From Paraescarpia echinospica (Eukaryota; Annelida; Polychaeta; Sabellida; Siboglinidae): a stretch of DNA of 64,000 nucleotides. The position numbers and the translations under genes are program-made. A model generated the notes under the pieces. It saw only the letters and a program-made list of their open reading frames with translations, had not been told where the DNA came from and did no database searches. Each line of letters starts with the position of its first letter. Positions within the stretch are counted from its first letter, which is position 1. The stretch covers positions 67,867,452 to 67,931,451 of the forward strand of contig CM034534.1 in assembly GCA_020002185.1 (NCBI GenBank), written 5' to 3'. Shown here piece after piece: positions 1-11,479 of the stretch.

Positions 1-675
1 ATTAGCTTCTTGTACAGCGCTCTGAGCATTTTATTGGAAATTGCGCTCTATAAAAAAAAATATATATTAAGTATTTGTACCAAATTATAGTGACTGCATT
101 TATCCGTTGATGCATGACAATTTGGCATTAATATTTTGTAATCTTGTGTTTAAATGTAGATATTGAAATTTTTCTCAGTTGGTAAATTATATCTAATTGT
201 GCTACATTAATGCTAGAAGTTTGGTAGCTGTTGGTGTAGTTGTAGGCTTTTAAATAATATTAATAGGTTTTGACCAGTTTTGCTCAGTGTTAACCTAGTT
301 TAGACCACTTTCCGGTCAAAACACGTTTTGGCTAGTGTGTAACCCTGATTAAAAGCAGAGTTATGGATGTTTATGTAATGGCCAGTATGCAAATCAGGTC
401 AAAGTTCAGTCACCTAGATATCTTCGATATTACTTGACTTAGATATTTTTTAATTAGCGGTTTTTATATTCTCGTGGCAGCCAACACCTGTGCTAAATGT
501 CATCAAAATTGGTTTGACATGGAATGACCCCCATTGTTGGTGTATTGCGAGGTTAAATATAATTGTTGAGCAAATAGTGTATGTAATTTGTACAACACAG
601 ACTTCTTGTACATAAATGTAGCAATTGAAGGATGATAGTTTCACTGTTTGTGACTGTGGCGCATTCTGGTGGCAG
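1..675. other. Non-coding, probably intronic
   Basis: AT-rich sequence with no supported gene. It ends in an AG that serves as acceptor for the coiled-coil exon starting at 676, so it is most simply the preceding intron of that gene. Short open frames here show no protein-like composition. Confidence 0.4.
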
Positions 676-854
676 GTGTTGAAGTACTCGCAGGCGGACG
701 TGAATCGGATGCAGGATGAATGGAAGCGGGAGTTCCAGGCTCGTCTGTTGGCGAAGGAGGGAGAGTGGCTGAAGAAACTAGAGGCAAAGGATGAGGAAAA
801 AAACTCACTCAATGACATGGTCAACAAGATGAAGCACTCTAACGCACAGTTGAA
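676..854 (+). CDS. Coiled-coil protein, internal exon
   Basis: This exon follows an AG at 674-675 and stops at a strong GTGAGT donor at 855. It encodes about 59 residues beginning VLKYSQADVNRMQDEW, very rich in E, K, Q and hydrophobics at heptad spacing, so a long amphipathic helix or coiled coil is expected. It starts in phase 0 and leaves two bases of a Lys codon, completed exactly by the exon at 3347. I do not recognise the protein; candidates are centrosomal or cytoskeletal scaffold coiled coils. The acceptor's polypyrimidine tract is weak. The upstream exons lie outside the window. Confidence 0.6.
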
Positions 855-1560
855 GTGAGTCTTGCCAATTTCTTTTAGAAAAACATTACTCTCTTCAAAG
901 CACCTTTGCTAATTAAAGGTAGCGTTTCCATTTCTTATTTTATAGTTAAATCATGTAATACAATATAAGCTATCAATTACAACACACTGACCACCAAATA
1001 TGTTGTAATTAACCAGTTTGTTGCTGTTGAAGAGGGTTGGCAGAAACTCCCAAATTAGTTATATTTTATACTTACATATTTTATTATTAATATCAACATT
1101 CCTATTTCCTTCTTACACCATTACCGTGTCATCTTGTGGTGCCAGCCCCAACAAATTATTAAGACACCTAGCAAACATGAACCACTGAAACAATAGCAAG
1201 CTCTAGCAGCTAGCCCAGTTAGTTGGATACAACACTGACCAGGTGCTTCAAGGCCAGGTGCTCAACTGACCACAAGATGACCAGGTGATAATTAGTTTTA
1301 ATTGCCAGCCAACTTCTAGGCTGATGATAAAACTGGGATACACAGGGACTGAGAAAGCAGAGATAAGAGAAGCATTGAACAGAGGAAGACAGCAGCCCAT
1401 GTGTTGTCAAGTGACAATACATTTGGACACAACAAAATCCACAGAAATGAATGCAAGTGGTGGGATTTTGTCCCTAAGTCTAGTTACTGTGCATTGTAAA
1501 TCATTGACTAACTATATTACAAGAAATTAAGCACATTTCTAACAAATACTGGTATCCCCT

Positions 1561-2260
1561 GTATTTAACAAGATTGCCATCCAGAAAATTACTCTGGATG
1601 GCAGGTGGACAAGGAAGCCTTTTGGCTTATCGAGAGTCCAATACTTTTTATCTACATGTATCCCGCCTTTTTAAGGTGTGTGTCGATTTTATTTTTAAAC
1701 ATATTCACGCTACTAGCACCAACACAATCAGGAGATAATCTGTTCCATTCATTTACAGTCCTTTGTGAGAATGAGAACTTTCTTATATCTAATCTACACT
1801 GCTCCTTTACTAATGTAGCTTCATGTCCTCTGGTCCTTCTATTTTTCTTAACTGAGAAAAAAATGTTTCTATCAATATTTTCATAACCATTCAATATTTT
1901 AAACACTTCTATGTGATCTCCTCTCAATCTCCTGGTCTCTAATGTTGTTAAACCACATTCTTTTAGGCGTATTTCGTAACTAAGATCCCTCAGATTTGGT
2001 ATCATTTTAGTCGCTCTCCTCTGTACTCTTTCTAGCATATCTATGTCCTTCTTGCGATATGGCCTCCATGCTTGTATACAATATTCTAAATGAGGCCTCA
2101 CTATTGTTTTGTACAGCGGTACTATTAATTCTTTTTTCTTATATGCTATATTTCGCCTAATTAATCCAAGGATTTGATTTCCCTTTGACGCTGCAATTCC
2201 GCACTGCTCTGAAACCTTCATATCAGCACTAATGGTTAACCCCAAGTCCTTTTCTTTTAA
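1561..2260 (-). mobile_element. 5'-truncated CR1-like LINE, 3' end
   Basis: The minus strand encodes the C-terminal end of a non-LTR reverse transcriptase, from KDLGLTISADM through RPHLEYCIQAWRPY and ERVQRRATKMI to KAGYM and a stop. This matches, almost residue for residue, the same part of the larger element at 43.3-48.25 kb. Both copies share the 3' UTR, with the phrase on CTCGATAAGCC, the inverted pair CTGCCATC/GGATGGCA and the terminal repeat AATCTTGTTAAATAC. Homology starts abruptly at about 2260, which is typical 5' truncation. This copy is open through the region where the larger copy is frameshifted, so it may be a cleaner sample of the family. Confidence 0.9.
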
Positions 2261-2366
2261 GCGGGGAATGACTATAGAAAAGCAAGCACTGAAATGCTGA
2301 GACAAACATATACATGTTATTATACAAATGTACTTGTACTCATGTATTCCCTGGATGTTACCATTT

Positions 2367-2570
2367 CTAATAATTTTTATGCCTTATTTCTGCCTTAAGC
2401 ATGACAGAAATACCTTTCTGCCTGGCAGAAAACCAACCTTGCTGCTGAAGTTTTAGTGTTTCCGGAGCAAACAGTTCGTTCACATGGCCGTACACTGCTT
2501 TTGGAGGTGTGGCTTCAGGTTCATAGCCATGATGACAACACATATTGACATTATAAACTCCTGCCCCCAT
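2367..2570 (-). other. Short protein-like frame, unrecognised
   Basis: A 67-codon minus-strand frame contains CCHHGYEPEATPPKAVYGH, whose composition looks more like real protein than chance translation. No signal peptide, start context or splice partner could be established. It lies in an intron of a plus-strand gene just upstream (on the minus strand) of a LINE fragment, so a relic of another repeat is the likeliest explanation. Confidence 0.2.
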
Positions 2571-3346
2571 TGGGTCATGACCTTCCTAGGAATTATCTCA
2601 GCTTACCATTTGCAGATTCCAATGATGGTGCAGAGAGTTTTGTAAACGCTGAACTGTTGAATTAAAAAATAATTTCTACTTCAGTTAGAATACATGATAG
2701 TTAATACCATATTAATTACATGATTTTACAATGAAAATTAACGGAAAATCTCCGTTTAACATACATGGTACCATTGTAGCGGTAGTGTCCCAAACTCTGA
2801 TGTAGGCACGGAAAAACATAGATTTGGTTGGCTTTCCCATTTCTGATAAATTGGTATGGGTGTTTTTTGTATAGGGTGCATAATGTGCATGGGATATTGA
2901 AGCTTTTGTGTTGATGTTAGTCATTTGATTGTGTGAAAGAACTTAATAAATTAGTCAGTAGTCAAACATACAATTTTTATTCATCACAACTCACAAGCAT
3001 ATATGGCTATGTGTCTCACTTCATCATTATCATAAATTTTTTACTCAATGTGTGTAATTTCAACTGACCAGCCACTATGATAAAAAAAGTGTAATGTTAT
3101 CACATCTAATACATCCTGGTCCAAAATAAACATATTAATGAACATCCCTTCGACGTATTCACAATGTGACAATTACAAATATGGTGTTCTTGGTAGCATC
3201 ATTCCATCGAAAATTGCTCAGAAACTTCAATGTTTGTTATTCGATGAACAATTGTCATAAGTATCAAGTCATCTTCTATGGTTTGTTTTGGTTAGCCTCT
3301 CTCATGAGTATTGTTCAGCTGTGAAATATATGGATTTTGTTTTCAG

Positions 3347-3390
3347 GAGAAAGGTTGCCGAGTGCGAACACAAGATTGTGGAAATTATTG
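3347..3390 (+). CDS. Coiled-coil protein, 44-bp exon
   Basis: A very short exon between TTTTCAG and GTGAGT. Its first base completes the Lys codon left open at 854. It then encodes RKVAECEHKIVEII and leaves one base of the next codon. The charged helical composition continues that of the first exon. Phase agreement at both ends is the main evidence that it is real. Confidence 0.6.
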
Positions 3391-3913
3391 GTGAGTGGAG
3401 TTTTTGGTCACCAAGCTCCCAGAAACAGTGCCAAGTGCATCATTTGATGCTTAGACAGGCTTTTTCAGTAAACAGGCCAGTAAACCTGGGAATACAATGT
3501 AAGAATGTTGTGATAATATATCAGTTATCTTTAAAAATCCTGATTATGGATCGGCAGAGCTTTTGGAACCCTTGAATGATGCTGCTATCAGTGCTACGGT
3601 CAACAATTGTTGGTGGTGGTAATAAATAAATAAAATTACAAAAATAAAATTGAAAAATCATCATTACGAACACAGCTTTTGTTCACCAAAATCTATTTTT
3701 ACATATAATCTAAACGATCATCGATCACACGAGATTGTGATCAATTAATTTATTGGAAGCACAGGCTAATCAATAATCAAATAAATTTAAAACCTTGGGC
3801 TAGCACTTTGAGCAGTCCTGAGGACTGGATACGATGTTACATAAGCACTTACCTTTTTCCCGTTATACTATGTTTTGGATGTTATGGTGATGGCAAGTGC
3901 TGGTGTGTTGCAG
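3391..3913 (+). other. Intron of the coiled-coil gene
   Basis: Bounded by GTGAGT and TTGCAG. Contains the short SINE/LINE tail at 3795-3850 and otherwise AT-rich sequence with no other feature seen. Confidence 0.5.
3795..3850 (+). repeat. SINE/L2-type 3' tail fragment
   Basis: The sequence AGCACTTTGAGCAGTCCTGA shares TTTGAGCAGTCCTGAG with the 3' tail of the tRNA-derived SINE near 11110. It also resembles the GCACTTTTGAGCAG end of the L2-like LINE at 7750. No head or box motifs precede it, so only the tail of a copy is present. Confidence 0.45.
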
Positions 3914-3972
3914 CAGAGAAAAGTGTCATGAAGGTGCTGGAAGAGACAAGACTGACCCAGCTAGAAGACCAG
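3914..3972 (+). CDS. Coiled-coil protein, exon ending in phase 0
   Basis: Acceptor TTGCAG precedes 3914 and donor GTAAGT starts at 3973. The first two bases complete an Ala codon. The exon then reads EKSVMKVLEETRLTQLEDQ, another acidic/basic helical stretch. It ends in phase 0, which is compatible with the next supported downstream exon at 8343. Whether it joins that zinc-finger exon directly or an unseen one is unresolved. Confidence 0.6.
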
Positions 3973-5111
3973 GTAAGTTAATGCTAGCAATGTCCATGGC
4001 TTCATCCCCTTTGTTCTTTCATCACAGTCACCACACGGCAAACTGACACGATACTTTACTGGTTAATGTTGTGTATCGTATACTGGTATACCAGTGAACC
4101 AGTTTTTCTATACAATTTTGTAACCGGTTTTTCAATTCAGCCAAACCGGTTTTCCATATGGTAGGTAAACATCGTCAACCAGTAATGCTTGAATATTCCC
4201 AAACAATGTAAAAGTAACCGAATTTGAACCACAAAATCAAAGACAAGCCATGAACCGTGCATGTCATTGCATCTAACAGGCAACCAGATAAAGAACGGGA
4301 AGCACATGCTATGGCATTATACTCCTGTGATTGTTATTTAGGTTGCACAACGACTAATGACACAAAATGTTCTGTTTTAATGTATTGTACATTATAAAAA
4401 AATAATATACTTTATTTTAATGTCTTCTATGCAGAGTGGAATTTTCATGAAAAGTGAACCGTGTTTCAAACCATCAATTTTGTGGATGATCAGGGAATTT
4501 CACATGTAACAAAAAAAGTATACCAAACTGTATAAAATATGCGGTACGTAGCATATAGCGCCATACAGTATACAACTCTAGTACTGGTACAGATGAACCT
4601 CTCAGACGCTCACACATACTACGAACTTTATAGGTGGTACTGTTGTGTTTGTTTAGAACAGTATGCAAACGGAAATATATATAACTTATGGTATTGCCGT
4701 TTGTAAATGTTGTAGGTAACATTTTTATTTAAACATGAACAAACTGAACTGTGTTAAATTTGTTGGAAGCATTTTTAACTATGTTTAGTGTGCATCGTTA
4801 TTTTATAGCTTTATCATGTTTATATGTTCCATGCCAACCATTATGAATGATGTTAGATTGATCATTTTACTTTTATGTCTTACGCCTACTGTTTTTATTA
4901 TAAATAATTATCTTTTTAGTATATCTCCAGTCTGTTTAATTTGATGTAGGCTCTATAAGTCACTACTCACTAAGTAAATACTGTATGTGGCACCAGATGT
5001 GGGGTCAGATGCATTGAAATGTATTTAAATACCAATACTCTTGATGTGTTCAAATATAATTACAAGTAATGTTAAAATGCAGAAGTATTTACATACAAGT
5101 ACAGGATAATT
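3973..5111 (+). other. Intron, left part
   Basis: Non-coding, AT-rich. 4075-4160 contains a run of CCAGT/ACCGGTTT motifs with short palindromic character (GTATACTGGTATAC). From about 5015 the sequence turns into the AAATAC-rich repeat that resumes after the L2-like LINE. No exon with good splice sites was found. Confidence 0.4.
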
Positions 5112-7805
5112 GTCATCAATCATCCTCCACCAAAGCTTATATCAACGGCGTAATTTTTGCAAGAGTTCAGTGATGTACTAGACACAACTGTGCATATTGG
5201 TGGCCGATTACTTATCGTGGGCGATTTCAACTTTCATGTTGACGATCCTACCAATAAAGATGCTTAATATTTCTTGGATCTAATAAATTCTTATAATTTA
5301 ACTCGGCATGTGACACCAGTCACACACCGACGTGGCCACACACTTGACCTAATTATTACCAGGTCATCTGAGGACACTGTGACTGACGTCTTCGTGCAAG
5401 ACAGTGCCCTGTCTGATATATGATACCATTTTCCTGTTCCCTTCTGCCTATCAGGGAATAAACCTAAGCTGAAGAAGAAGGTGATCACACACAGGAAATA
5501 CAGACATGTTGACACCTGCACATTCAAGAAAGACATACAAAAGTAAATGCTACATGTGACATTTGTAACTGACCTACTGCTAAATGAAGTTGTTGAGCGG
5601 TACAACAGTGTCCTAGCAACACTCCTGGAGACACATGCTCCAGCCCAACTACGCATTGTGGTTATACAACCACAACCAGCTTGGTATACTGCAGACATCC
5701 TGAGGCCAAGAGGGTTCTCAGGAAAGCAATTGGTCAGGCTGATAGACAATGCCAAGAAACAGTACTTCACAGAACGCTTGATTGACGTGCAATCTGATCC
5801 CAAATGTGTCTTCAAGGTCATTGATCGGCTGATGCATCGCAACACTTCCAGCATCCTCCCCAGTCATTACACTTCTGTTGAGATGGCGGACAGATTTGCA
5901 GACTTCTTCACACACAAGAGCTGGATTTACATGAACTGGTTTCACTTGATAAGAATATCACTTGCAGTTTGTCAGAATTCACCCCTGCCTCAGAAACTGA
6001 GATCAGGAAATTGGTCGTACAATCTCCTTCAAAATTATGCGGCTTAGATCCACTTCTGACGTGGCTTTTGAAAGACAATCTTGATGAATTGTTGCAGGTG
6101 GTGATTCAAATTGTAAACCGTTCCATGTCATCAGGGATTGTATCTGACTCTTTGAAGGAGGCATTGGTGACCCCTGTGCTGAAAAAGAACAATCTTGATC
6201 CCGAGCTACTGAAGAATTTCCGACCAGTGTCAAATCTATCATTCATCTCCAAGCTGATAGAACGTGCAGTGGCAAGTCGATTCAACACCTACATGTCTGA
6301 ACACGGCTTGCACGAGATTCTCCAGTCAGCCTACAAGAAACACCACAGTACCGAAATAGTGCTCCTCCGGATCAGTGACGATGTGCTGTGCGCCATGGAC
6401 AGCAAGAAATGTGCTCTCCTAGTGCTACTCGACATGGCCGCAGCAGCGTTCGATACAGTGGACCATTCAGTGCTCCTCTCCAGAAAGCATAATAGACTGG
6501 GCATCTGTGGGACAGCTCTCTCATGGTTCGGGTTGTACCTATCCAGCAGAAAGCTGTCGGTTCTCATCCAGGGGACATCATCCAACTGTCAACGTCTGGA
6601 CTTTGGGGTACCCAAAGGCTCTGTGCTGGGGCCTATACTGTTTTGGGGGATATCATGCATCGACACAACATTGAGTTTCACCTGTACGCAGATGACAGCC
6701 AACTGCTGTTCACCTTTAACCCCGCATCTTCCCAGTCAGCTCTTGACGTTATGGAGAGGTGCATCGCCGAGGTCAGGATCGGGATGGCTTGCAACTTCCT
6801 AAAACTTAATGACAACAAAACGGAGTTTGTTGTGGTTGGAACTAACGGGCAGCTCGTCAAAGCAGACGTGACAGACATCTCCATTGGGGAGAGCATCATC
6901 CCGGCAATATTGAAAGTGAGGAATATTGGTGCAATTATTGACTCAAACTATGGACTGCAGCCACATGTCAACATGGTGTGACGGTCAACTTACTACCATC
7001 TCTGGAGCATCGGGAAGATCCGAAAATAACTGGATGTGAGTATGGCCCAGATAGCCACACACGCCCTCATCACGTCAACACTGGACTACTGAATGGATTG
7101 CTGTATGGCCTCCCCGCATGGCAGCTGGCCAAGTTACAACGAGTGCAGAACACAGCCATGCGCATTGTGTCCCTAGACGATCTCACATCACGCCAGTCCT
7201 TTACGTACTACATTGGCTGCCTGTGAGGTATCGCGTGCAATTCAAATTGTTCACACTGACCTACAAGGCAATCCACGACGAAGACCCATCCTACATCAAA
7301 GACATGCTGGTGCAACACAATCCGAGAAGATCACTTTGGTCTGAGAGCAGGCTGCTGTTGGGTGTGCCCATATCAAAGACGCAACTGGGAGACGCCCTTT
7401 TCTGTGGCTGTACCCACACTGTGGAACAACATCCTATCCATTCGCCAGACTCCATCAACGGATGTATTCAAAAGACAGTTAAAGACTTACTTGTTACGCA
7501 AAGCTTTTTAGTACAGTTTTAATTATTTATGACATTTTGTAAAAAAAAAACACCTGTATTGTTCATAGTTAGTTCTGTATGTATTTATTTTAGAGTTACT
7601 TTGTTTATATATACTTTATTTACTTATTTATATATCTTAGACCTCTAGTTTTAATTTTCCATAGTTTTTATATAGATATATACTAGTTTTTATGTTTTGA
7701 GTTTTGTTTTAAATATGTACTTGTATGTATTGCTTTAATGAATTTGTAAAGCACTTTTGAGCAGTTTAGGCTGAAAAGGGGCGCTATATAAATATACATA
7801 TATAT
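5112..7805 (+). mobile_element. L2-like LINE, 5'-truncated and inactivated
   Basis: The plus strand holds the end of an apurinic-type endonuclease (LLIVGDFNFHVDD near 5210, then GHTLDLIIT near 5337). A reverse transcriptase follows: NFRPVSNLSFISKLIERAV near 6220, LDMAAAAFDTVDHSVLL near 6430, GVPKGSVLGPILF near 6608 and YADDSQL at 6684. The thumb/C-terminal part ends near 7520. The domain is broken by several frameshifts, a stop in the linker (about 5422) and an apparent deletion between the GSVLGP and YADD motifs. The 3' UTR ends GGCGCTATATAAAT, typical of the L2 group. It lies inside an intron of the zinc-finger gene, in the same orientation. Confidence 0.85.
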
Positions 7806-8280
7806 TACATATATATTAAATACTTTGGGAGGTATTTTAAATACTTTTCAAAATACTTTTTTACAAGAAGTTTAAGACATGGCAAAAACTATAGGAAATC
7901 TTATATTGAGATATATTGTTTATCAATATAATTTGTATGATGTTATTGTACAAGTATATTATATTGCTAACTGACTAGCTGTGTATAGTAAGCTGTAAAA
8001 CTACAACATTGTAGGCAAGTATTGATGTTTGACTGTCAGTGAATTAAACAAGCAGGCATATATACAAATTAAAATCTAACTTGCTGTTTATTGATAGCAA
8101 TGCCTAAAGTATTTGGAGTAGTATTTGAAAGTATTTCACAGTTTGGGGAAATATTTCAATACAAATACTTTTATTTTGCTATTGTCAAATACGAAATTTA
8201 TTTAGTTATTGTCAAATACAAATACCTCAGAGTACTTAAATACTTTCAAATACAAATACAGTTGTACTTGTCCCCGTAGT
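7806..8280. repeat. AAATAC-rich repeat
   Basis: Repeated ATACTTT / CAAATACAAATAC words in both orientations fill this segment. Similar sequence (TATTTAAATACCAATACT) occurs at 5015-5110, immediately before the L2-like LINE. The two halves probably belonged to one non-autonomous repeat now split by the LINE. The family was not identified. Confidence 0.4.
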
Positions 8281-8342
8281 GCCCATACCTGTATGGCACT
8301 ATATAAATAATGTACTTGATTATTACTATTTTGTGTTTTCAG

Positions 8343-9491
8343 GTGCCGGCCCCAGATTCAATTGAAAGAACACATTCTACCACTGGAGAAGACACATACC
8401 ATCAAAGTAAAGATATTGATGTCTGCCCTGTCACAAGAGTCAAGCGTGAAGAGGATCTGTGTGACAAAAGTGACAGCAACATGACCACAGATTGGGAAAT
8501 GTGCCTTGGTGATACAGTGAAAGAAGTGTTCTCAGCCAGCGGCACTGACAGGGCAGAGGAGAGGGGCGGGGTACAGGAGTGGGGCAAGCACGTTGTTCCT
8601 AAGGAAGAACTTGGTGATGAAACTGAGAGTGAAGTAAAACCCTACTCGTGTCCTTTATGTGGCGAATCGTACGCCACTTTGAGTAGACTTCACTGCCATC
8701 AGATACTGCACCACCGCGGTGTCGTCTCACACAAGGCGCACTTACCCGACGTCAAGCCATACACGTGTAAAATATGCTACGCCACATTCACCCATAAGAC
8801 GGGTCTGTTGTCACACGAACGGTTCCACTCCCGCGTCACTTCTGTCCAAGCTGCTACCAATTCGAATGAGCCTAAACACCAGGGAACGTGTGTCGAGCCA
8901 GAGAAATCTGTCTCTGGTGCTACGCAGTCGAGTGCTCTTAGCAGTCGTGAAAAGGGTGGGTTAAATTCAGTTTCGAACTCACTCGGTAGACTGAACTATC
9001 GTGAGAGGTCTGCTGAGATGCCATATGCTTGCTCAGTATGTAAAGCGAGATTTACCCATAAATGTGGGTTGGCGTCACATGAACGGATACACGTGTTTAC
9101 GTCTGGTGGTGGCAGACATCGCAGTGTCATTTACCACAGTTCGCCGCCGTACGCCTGCACAGTATGCAACAACAAATTCTCCACCAAAAGTGACCTTAGA
9201 ATTCACGAACTATCACATGCAACCAAGAAACCTTTCTCGTGTATTAAATGTGGGGAATCGTATATCGACTTCGGTAGTTTTCAGCATCATAAAGTATCAT
9301 GTTTGCATGCGAAGGCGTACCCATGTTCGTTTTGCAACAAGTCGTTTTGTAGCTCAAAAGGGCAGAAGGCTCATGAACTATTGCACACTGATGTAAAGAA
9401 ATTCTTCTGTGATGTATGTGGTGAATCATTTGCCAGAAAAAAGGCCCTTAATAGACATGAACTTATACACATGAGGACAATGCCTTATTAA
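8343..9491 (+). CDS. C2H2 zinc-finger protein, terminal exon
   Basis: A TTTTCAG acceptor ends at 8342, and an uninterrupted frame then runs 382 residues to the stop at 9489-9491. About 100 residues of acidic, Ser/Thr-rich linker precede seven C2H2 fingers. They begin near exon residues 100, 138, 226, 268, 296, 325 and 352, for example CPLCGESYATLSRLHCHQ and CDVCGESFARKKALNRHE. A spacer of about 65 residues separates fingers 2 and 3. Finger five has unusual histidine spacing (HHKVSCLH). A nuclear DNA-binding regulator is the expected role. The phase-0 acceptor matches the end of the coiled-coil exon at 3972, so a coiled-coil plus zinc-finger product is possible. An ATG at 8310 lies in the intron and is probably not the start. 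Confidence 0.85.
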   Translation: MPAPDSIERTHSTTGEDTYHQSKDIDVCPVTRVKREEDLCDKSDSNMTTDWEMCLGDTVKEVFSASGTDRAEERGGVQEWGKHVVPKEELGDETESEVKPYSCPLCGESYATLSRLHCHQILHHRGVVSHKAHLPDVKPYTCKICYATFTHKTGLLSHERFHSRVTSVQAATNSNEPKHQGTCVEPEKSVSGATQSSALSSREKGGLNSVSNSLGRLNYRERSAEMPYACSVCKARFTHKCGLASHERIHVFTSGGGRHRSVIYHSSPPYACTVCNNKFSTKSDLRIHELSHATKKPFSCIKCGESYIDFGSFQHHKVSCLHAKAYPCSFCNKSFCSSKGQKAHELLHTDVKKFFCDVCGESFARKKALNRHELIHMRTMPY

Positions 9492-9764
9492 TTAATGTGG
9501 TATACAAAGAAAATTGTATTATCTGTTCTCATATCATGAACGTTTGAAATCCAGTAATGTTTGTATTATGTGCTCTCAGTTGTTTTGGCCTGTAGGTAGG
9601 AAAGATTTTCCTTTGTTTATAATTTTCCCCATGGGTAATATATAGGGTGGGTGTTTTAGTATTTTCTTTGTAATTGTATTTTGTGAAGATGTCAAACTAT
9701 TCAGGTCGTTATGAGTATGAGAATAACATATCTACGGTACTTTGACAGCGAGAGATTGGGTTGA

Positions 9765-10385
9765 CTGGCAGCAAATTATGTTGTCCTTGTGCCTGGATAT
9801 ACCGGGATAGAGTTACAGATAAATTATGTTGTCCTTGTGCCTGGATATACTGGTATACAGAGTTACATATAAATTATGTTGTCCTTGTGCCTGGATATAC
9901 TGGTATATAGAGTTACAGATAAATTATGTTTTCCTTGTGCCTGGATATACCAGTATACAGAGTTACAGATAAATGATGTTTTCCTTATGCCTGGATATAC
10001 CAGTATACAGAGTTACAGATAAATGATGTTTTCCTTATGCCTGGATATACCAGTATACAGAGTTACATATAAATTATGTTGCCCTTGTGCTTGGATATAC
10101 CAGTATACAGAGTTATAGATAAATTGATTTCCTTGTGCCTGGATATACCGGTATATACAGAGTTACAGATAAATTATGTTGTCCTTGTGCATGGATATAC
10201 CAGTATACAGAGTTATAGATAAATTATGTTGTCCTTGTGCCTGGATATACCAGTATACAGAGTTATAGATAAATTATGTTGTCCTTGTGCCTGGATATAC
10301 CAGTATACAGAGTTACAGATAAATTATGTTTTCCTTGTGCCTGGATATACCGGTATACAGAGTTATAGATAAATTATGTTTTGCG
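9765..10385. repeat. 50-bp tandem array, about 12 copies
   Basis: The unit AAATTATGTTGTCCTTGTGC / CTGGATATACCAGTATACAG / AGTTACAGAT repeats head to tail with a 50-bp register visible at 9851, 9901, 9951, 10001 and 10051. Copies differ at a few positions (GTCC/TTCC, ACCAG/ACCGG/ACTGG). Each contains a short palindromic core around ATACCGGTAT. A stray degenerate copy sits near 10707. The array begins about 275 bp after the zinc-finger stop codon, so it may lie in the 3' UTR or just beyond. Confidence 0.9.
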
Positions 10386-10834
10386 TGTCATATATGGTAA
10401 CCGGTAAAAAACAAATATTCCACAGTTTTTGTTCTACTGCTGTGCTATGTGCATCAAATTATTTGTTGACTGAATGACTGAAGTCAACTATTATGCACAG
10501 TAAGATAATAGTTGTGAAAAATATTGATAGACAACAGCTTAATGATGAAACAGATGTGGGACATTGCTTGTTGAAGTGTGTTTTCATAGACAGTACAAGA
10601 AGAGAAAGTCAGTCTTGTGGGACATTATAGAGGTTGCATTTGTGGGTCATGTTAAGTTGTTCAAATGGTTACAAAAACGATTTAAATTGATATGTATGAG
10701 AGCTGAGGAGATATGTTGTCCTGTGCCGGATATAATTAAATATTGCACACCGGTGGAACATGTGTTGTAAATAATTATAATTGTTTCGCAGTTTTCTAAC
10801 ATTTTAATTCAGCATAAAAATTATTGCTGTCGTG

Positions 10835-11130
10835 AAGCGCCATGGTGCAGTGGCTAGTGCTTCAGACTCTCGACCGAGAGAACCCGGGTTCGAATTCTGT
10901 GCTGCAGTGTTGAACCTTGGGCACGTTCGTTCACTCTATACTCCAGTCCGTTCAGCTGTATGAATGAGTACCTGGTTATAGACAGTGGTGGATATTTGAG
11001 TATGAATAGTCTTCGCACATTAATTGCAGCATGGCTGGATGCTTCCCAGAGAAGCCAAAATTGTGTACAATTGAACAGGTCTGCCAGAGAGTAAAGTGTA
11101 AAGTTCTTTGAGCAGTCCTGAGTTACCATT
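10835..11130 (+). mobile_element. tRNA-derived SINE
   Basis: The head carries a box A-like TGGTGCAGTGG (10843-10853) and a box B GGTTCGAATTC (10887-10897) about 34 bp later. This is the layout of an internal RNA polymerase III promoter. The anticodon-arm region CTCTCGACCGAGAG pairs with itself. A tRNA-unrelated body follows (GTACCTGGTTATAGACAGTG, then CTTCCCAGAGAAGCC) and a tail containing TTTGAGCAGTCCTGAG. The 5' acceptor stem does not pair with the 3' side, so it is not a working tRNA gene. Confidence 0.8.
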
Positions 11131-11479
11131 TTTTTCAAAAAACTGTTCTGTAACTTTTTCTCTAATTTTGCATAGACATTTCATGTGGTAGTGCCACTAT
11201 ACACAAGAAATCTGTATTTGATTGAATCATTCTAAGGGCACCAAAGGTTCCCTAAAATGCTAAATTGTCTACTGCATGAGCAGCTCTATCTGGCTAATCC
11301 CTTTTCCTACAACATCTGTCACACCTCACTGTGACTAATCTGTAATTGGTCACTGGCAGAGGCTTCCAGGTTCCTTTTCTGGCACAATACACACAATCTA
11401 CTGCTAGGGGATAGTCTCAAGGGCCCTTCTCAAAACCACATCACTAGATAGTGTACACATTTTGCATTTTGGGGGGCTG
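11131..11479. other. Intergenic, nothing recognised
   Basis: No open frame, repeat array or RNA gene could be supported in this stretch between the SINE and the RT relic. Confidence 0.4.

Larger units (their letters stand above)
855..3346 (+). other. Intron of the coiled-coil gene
   Basis: This intron is bounded by GTGAGT at 855 and TTTTCAG ending at 3346. It carries a truncated minus-strand CR1-like LINE (1561-2260) and a short protein-like minus-strand frame (2367-2570). The remainder is AT-rich with nothing else identifiable. Confidence 0.5.

Noticed and set aside
8310..8342. ATG at 8310 as start of the zinc-finger protein
   Set aside because: The eleven preceding codons are intron-like and end in a TTTTCAG acceptor exactly where the conserved paralogous exon begins.
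10854..11138. 94-codon minus-strand ORF
   Set aside because: It lies entirely within the tRNA-derived SINE in antisense orientation.
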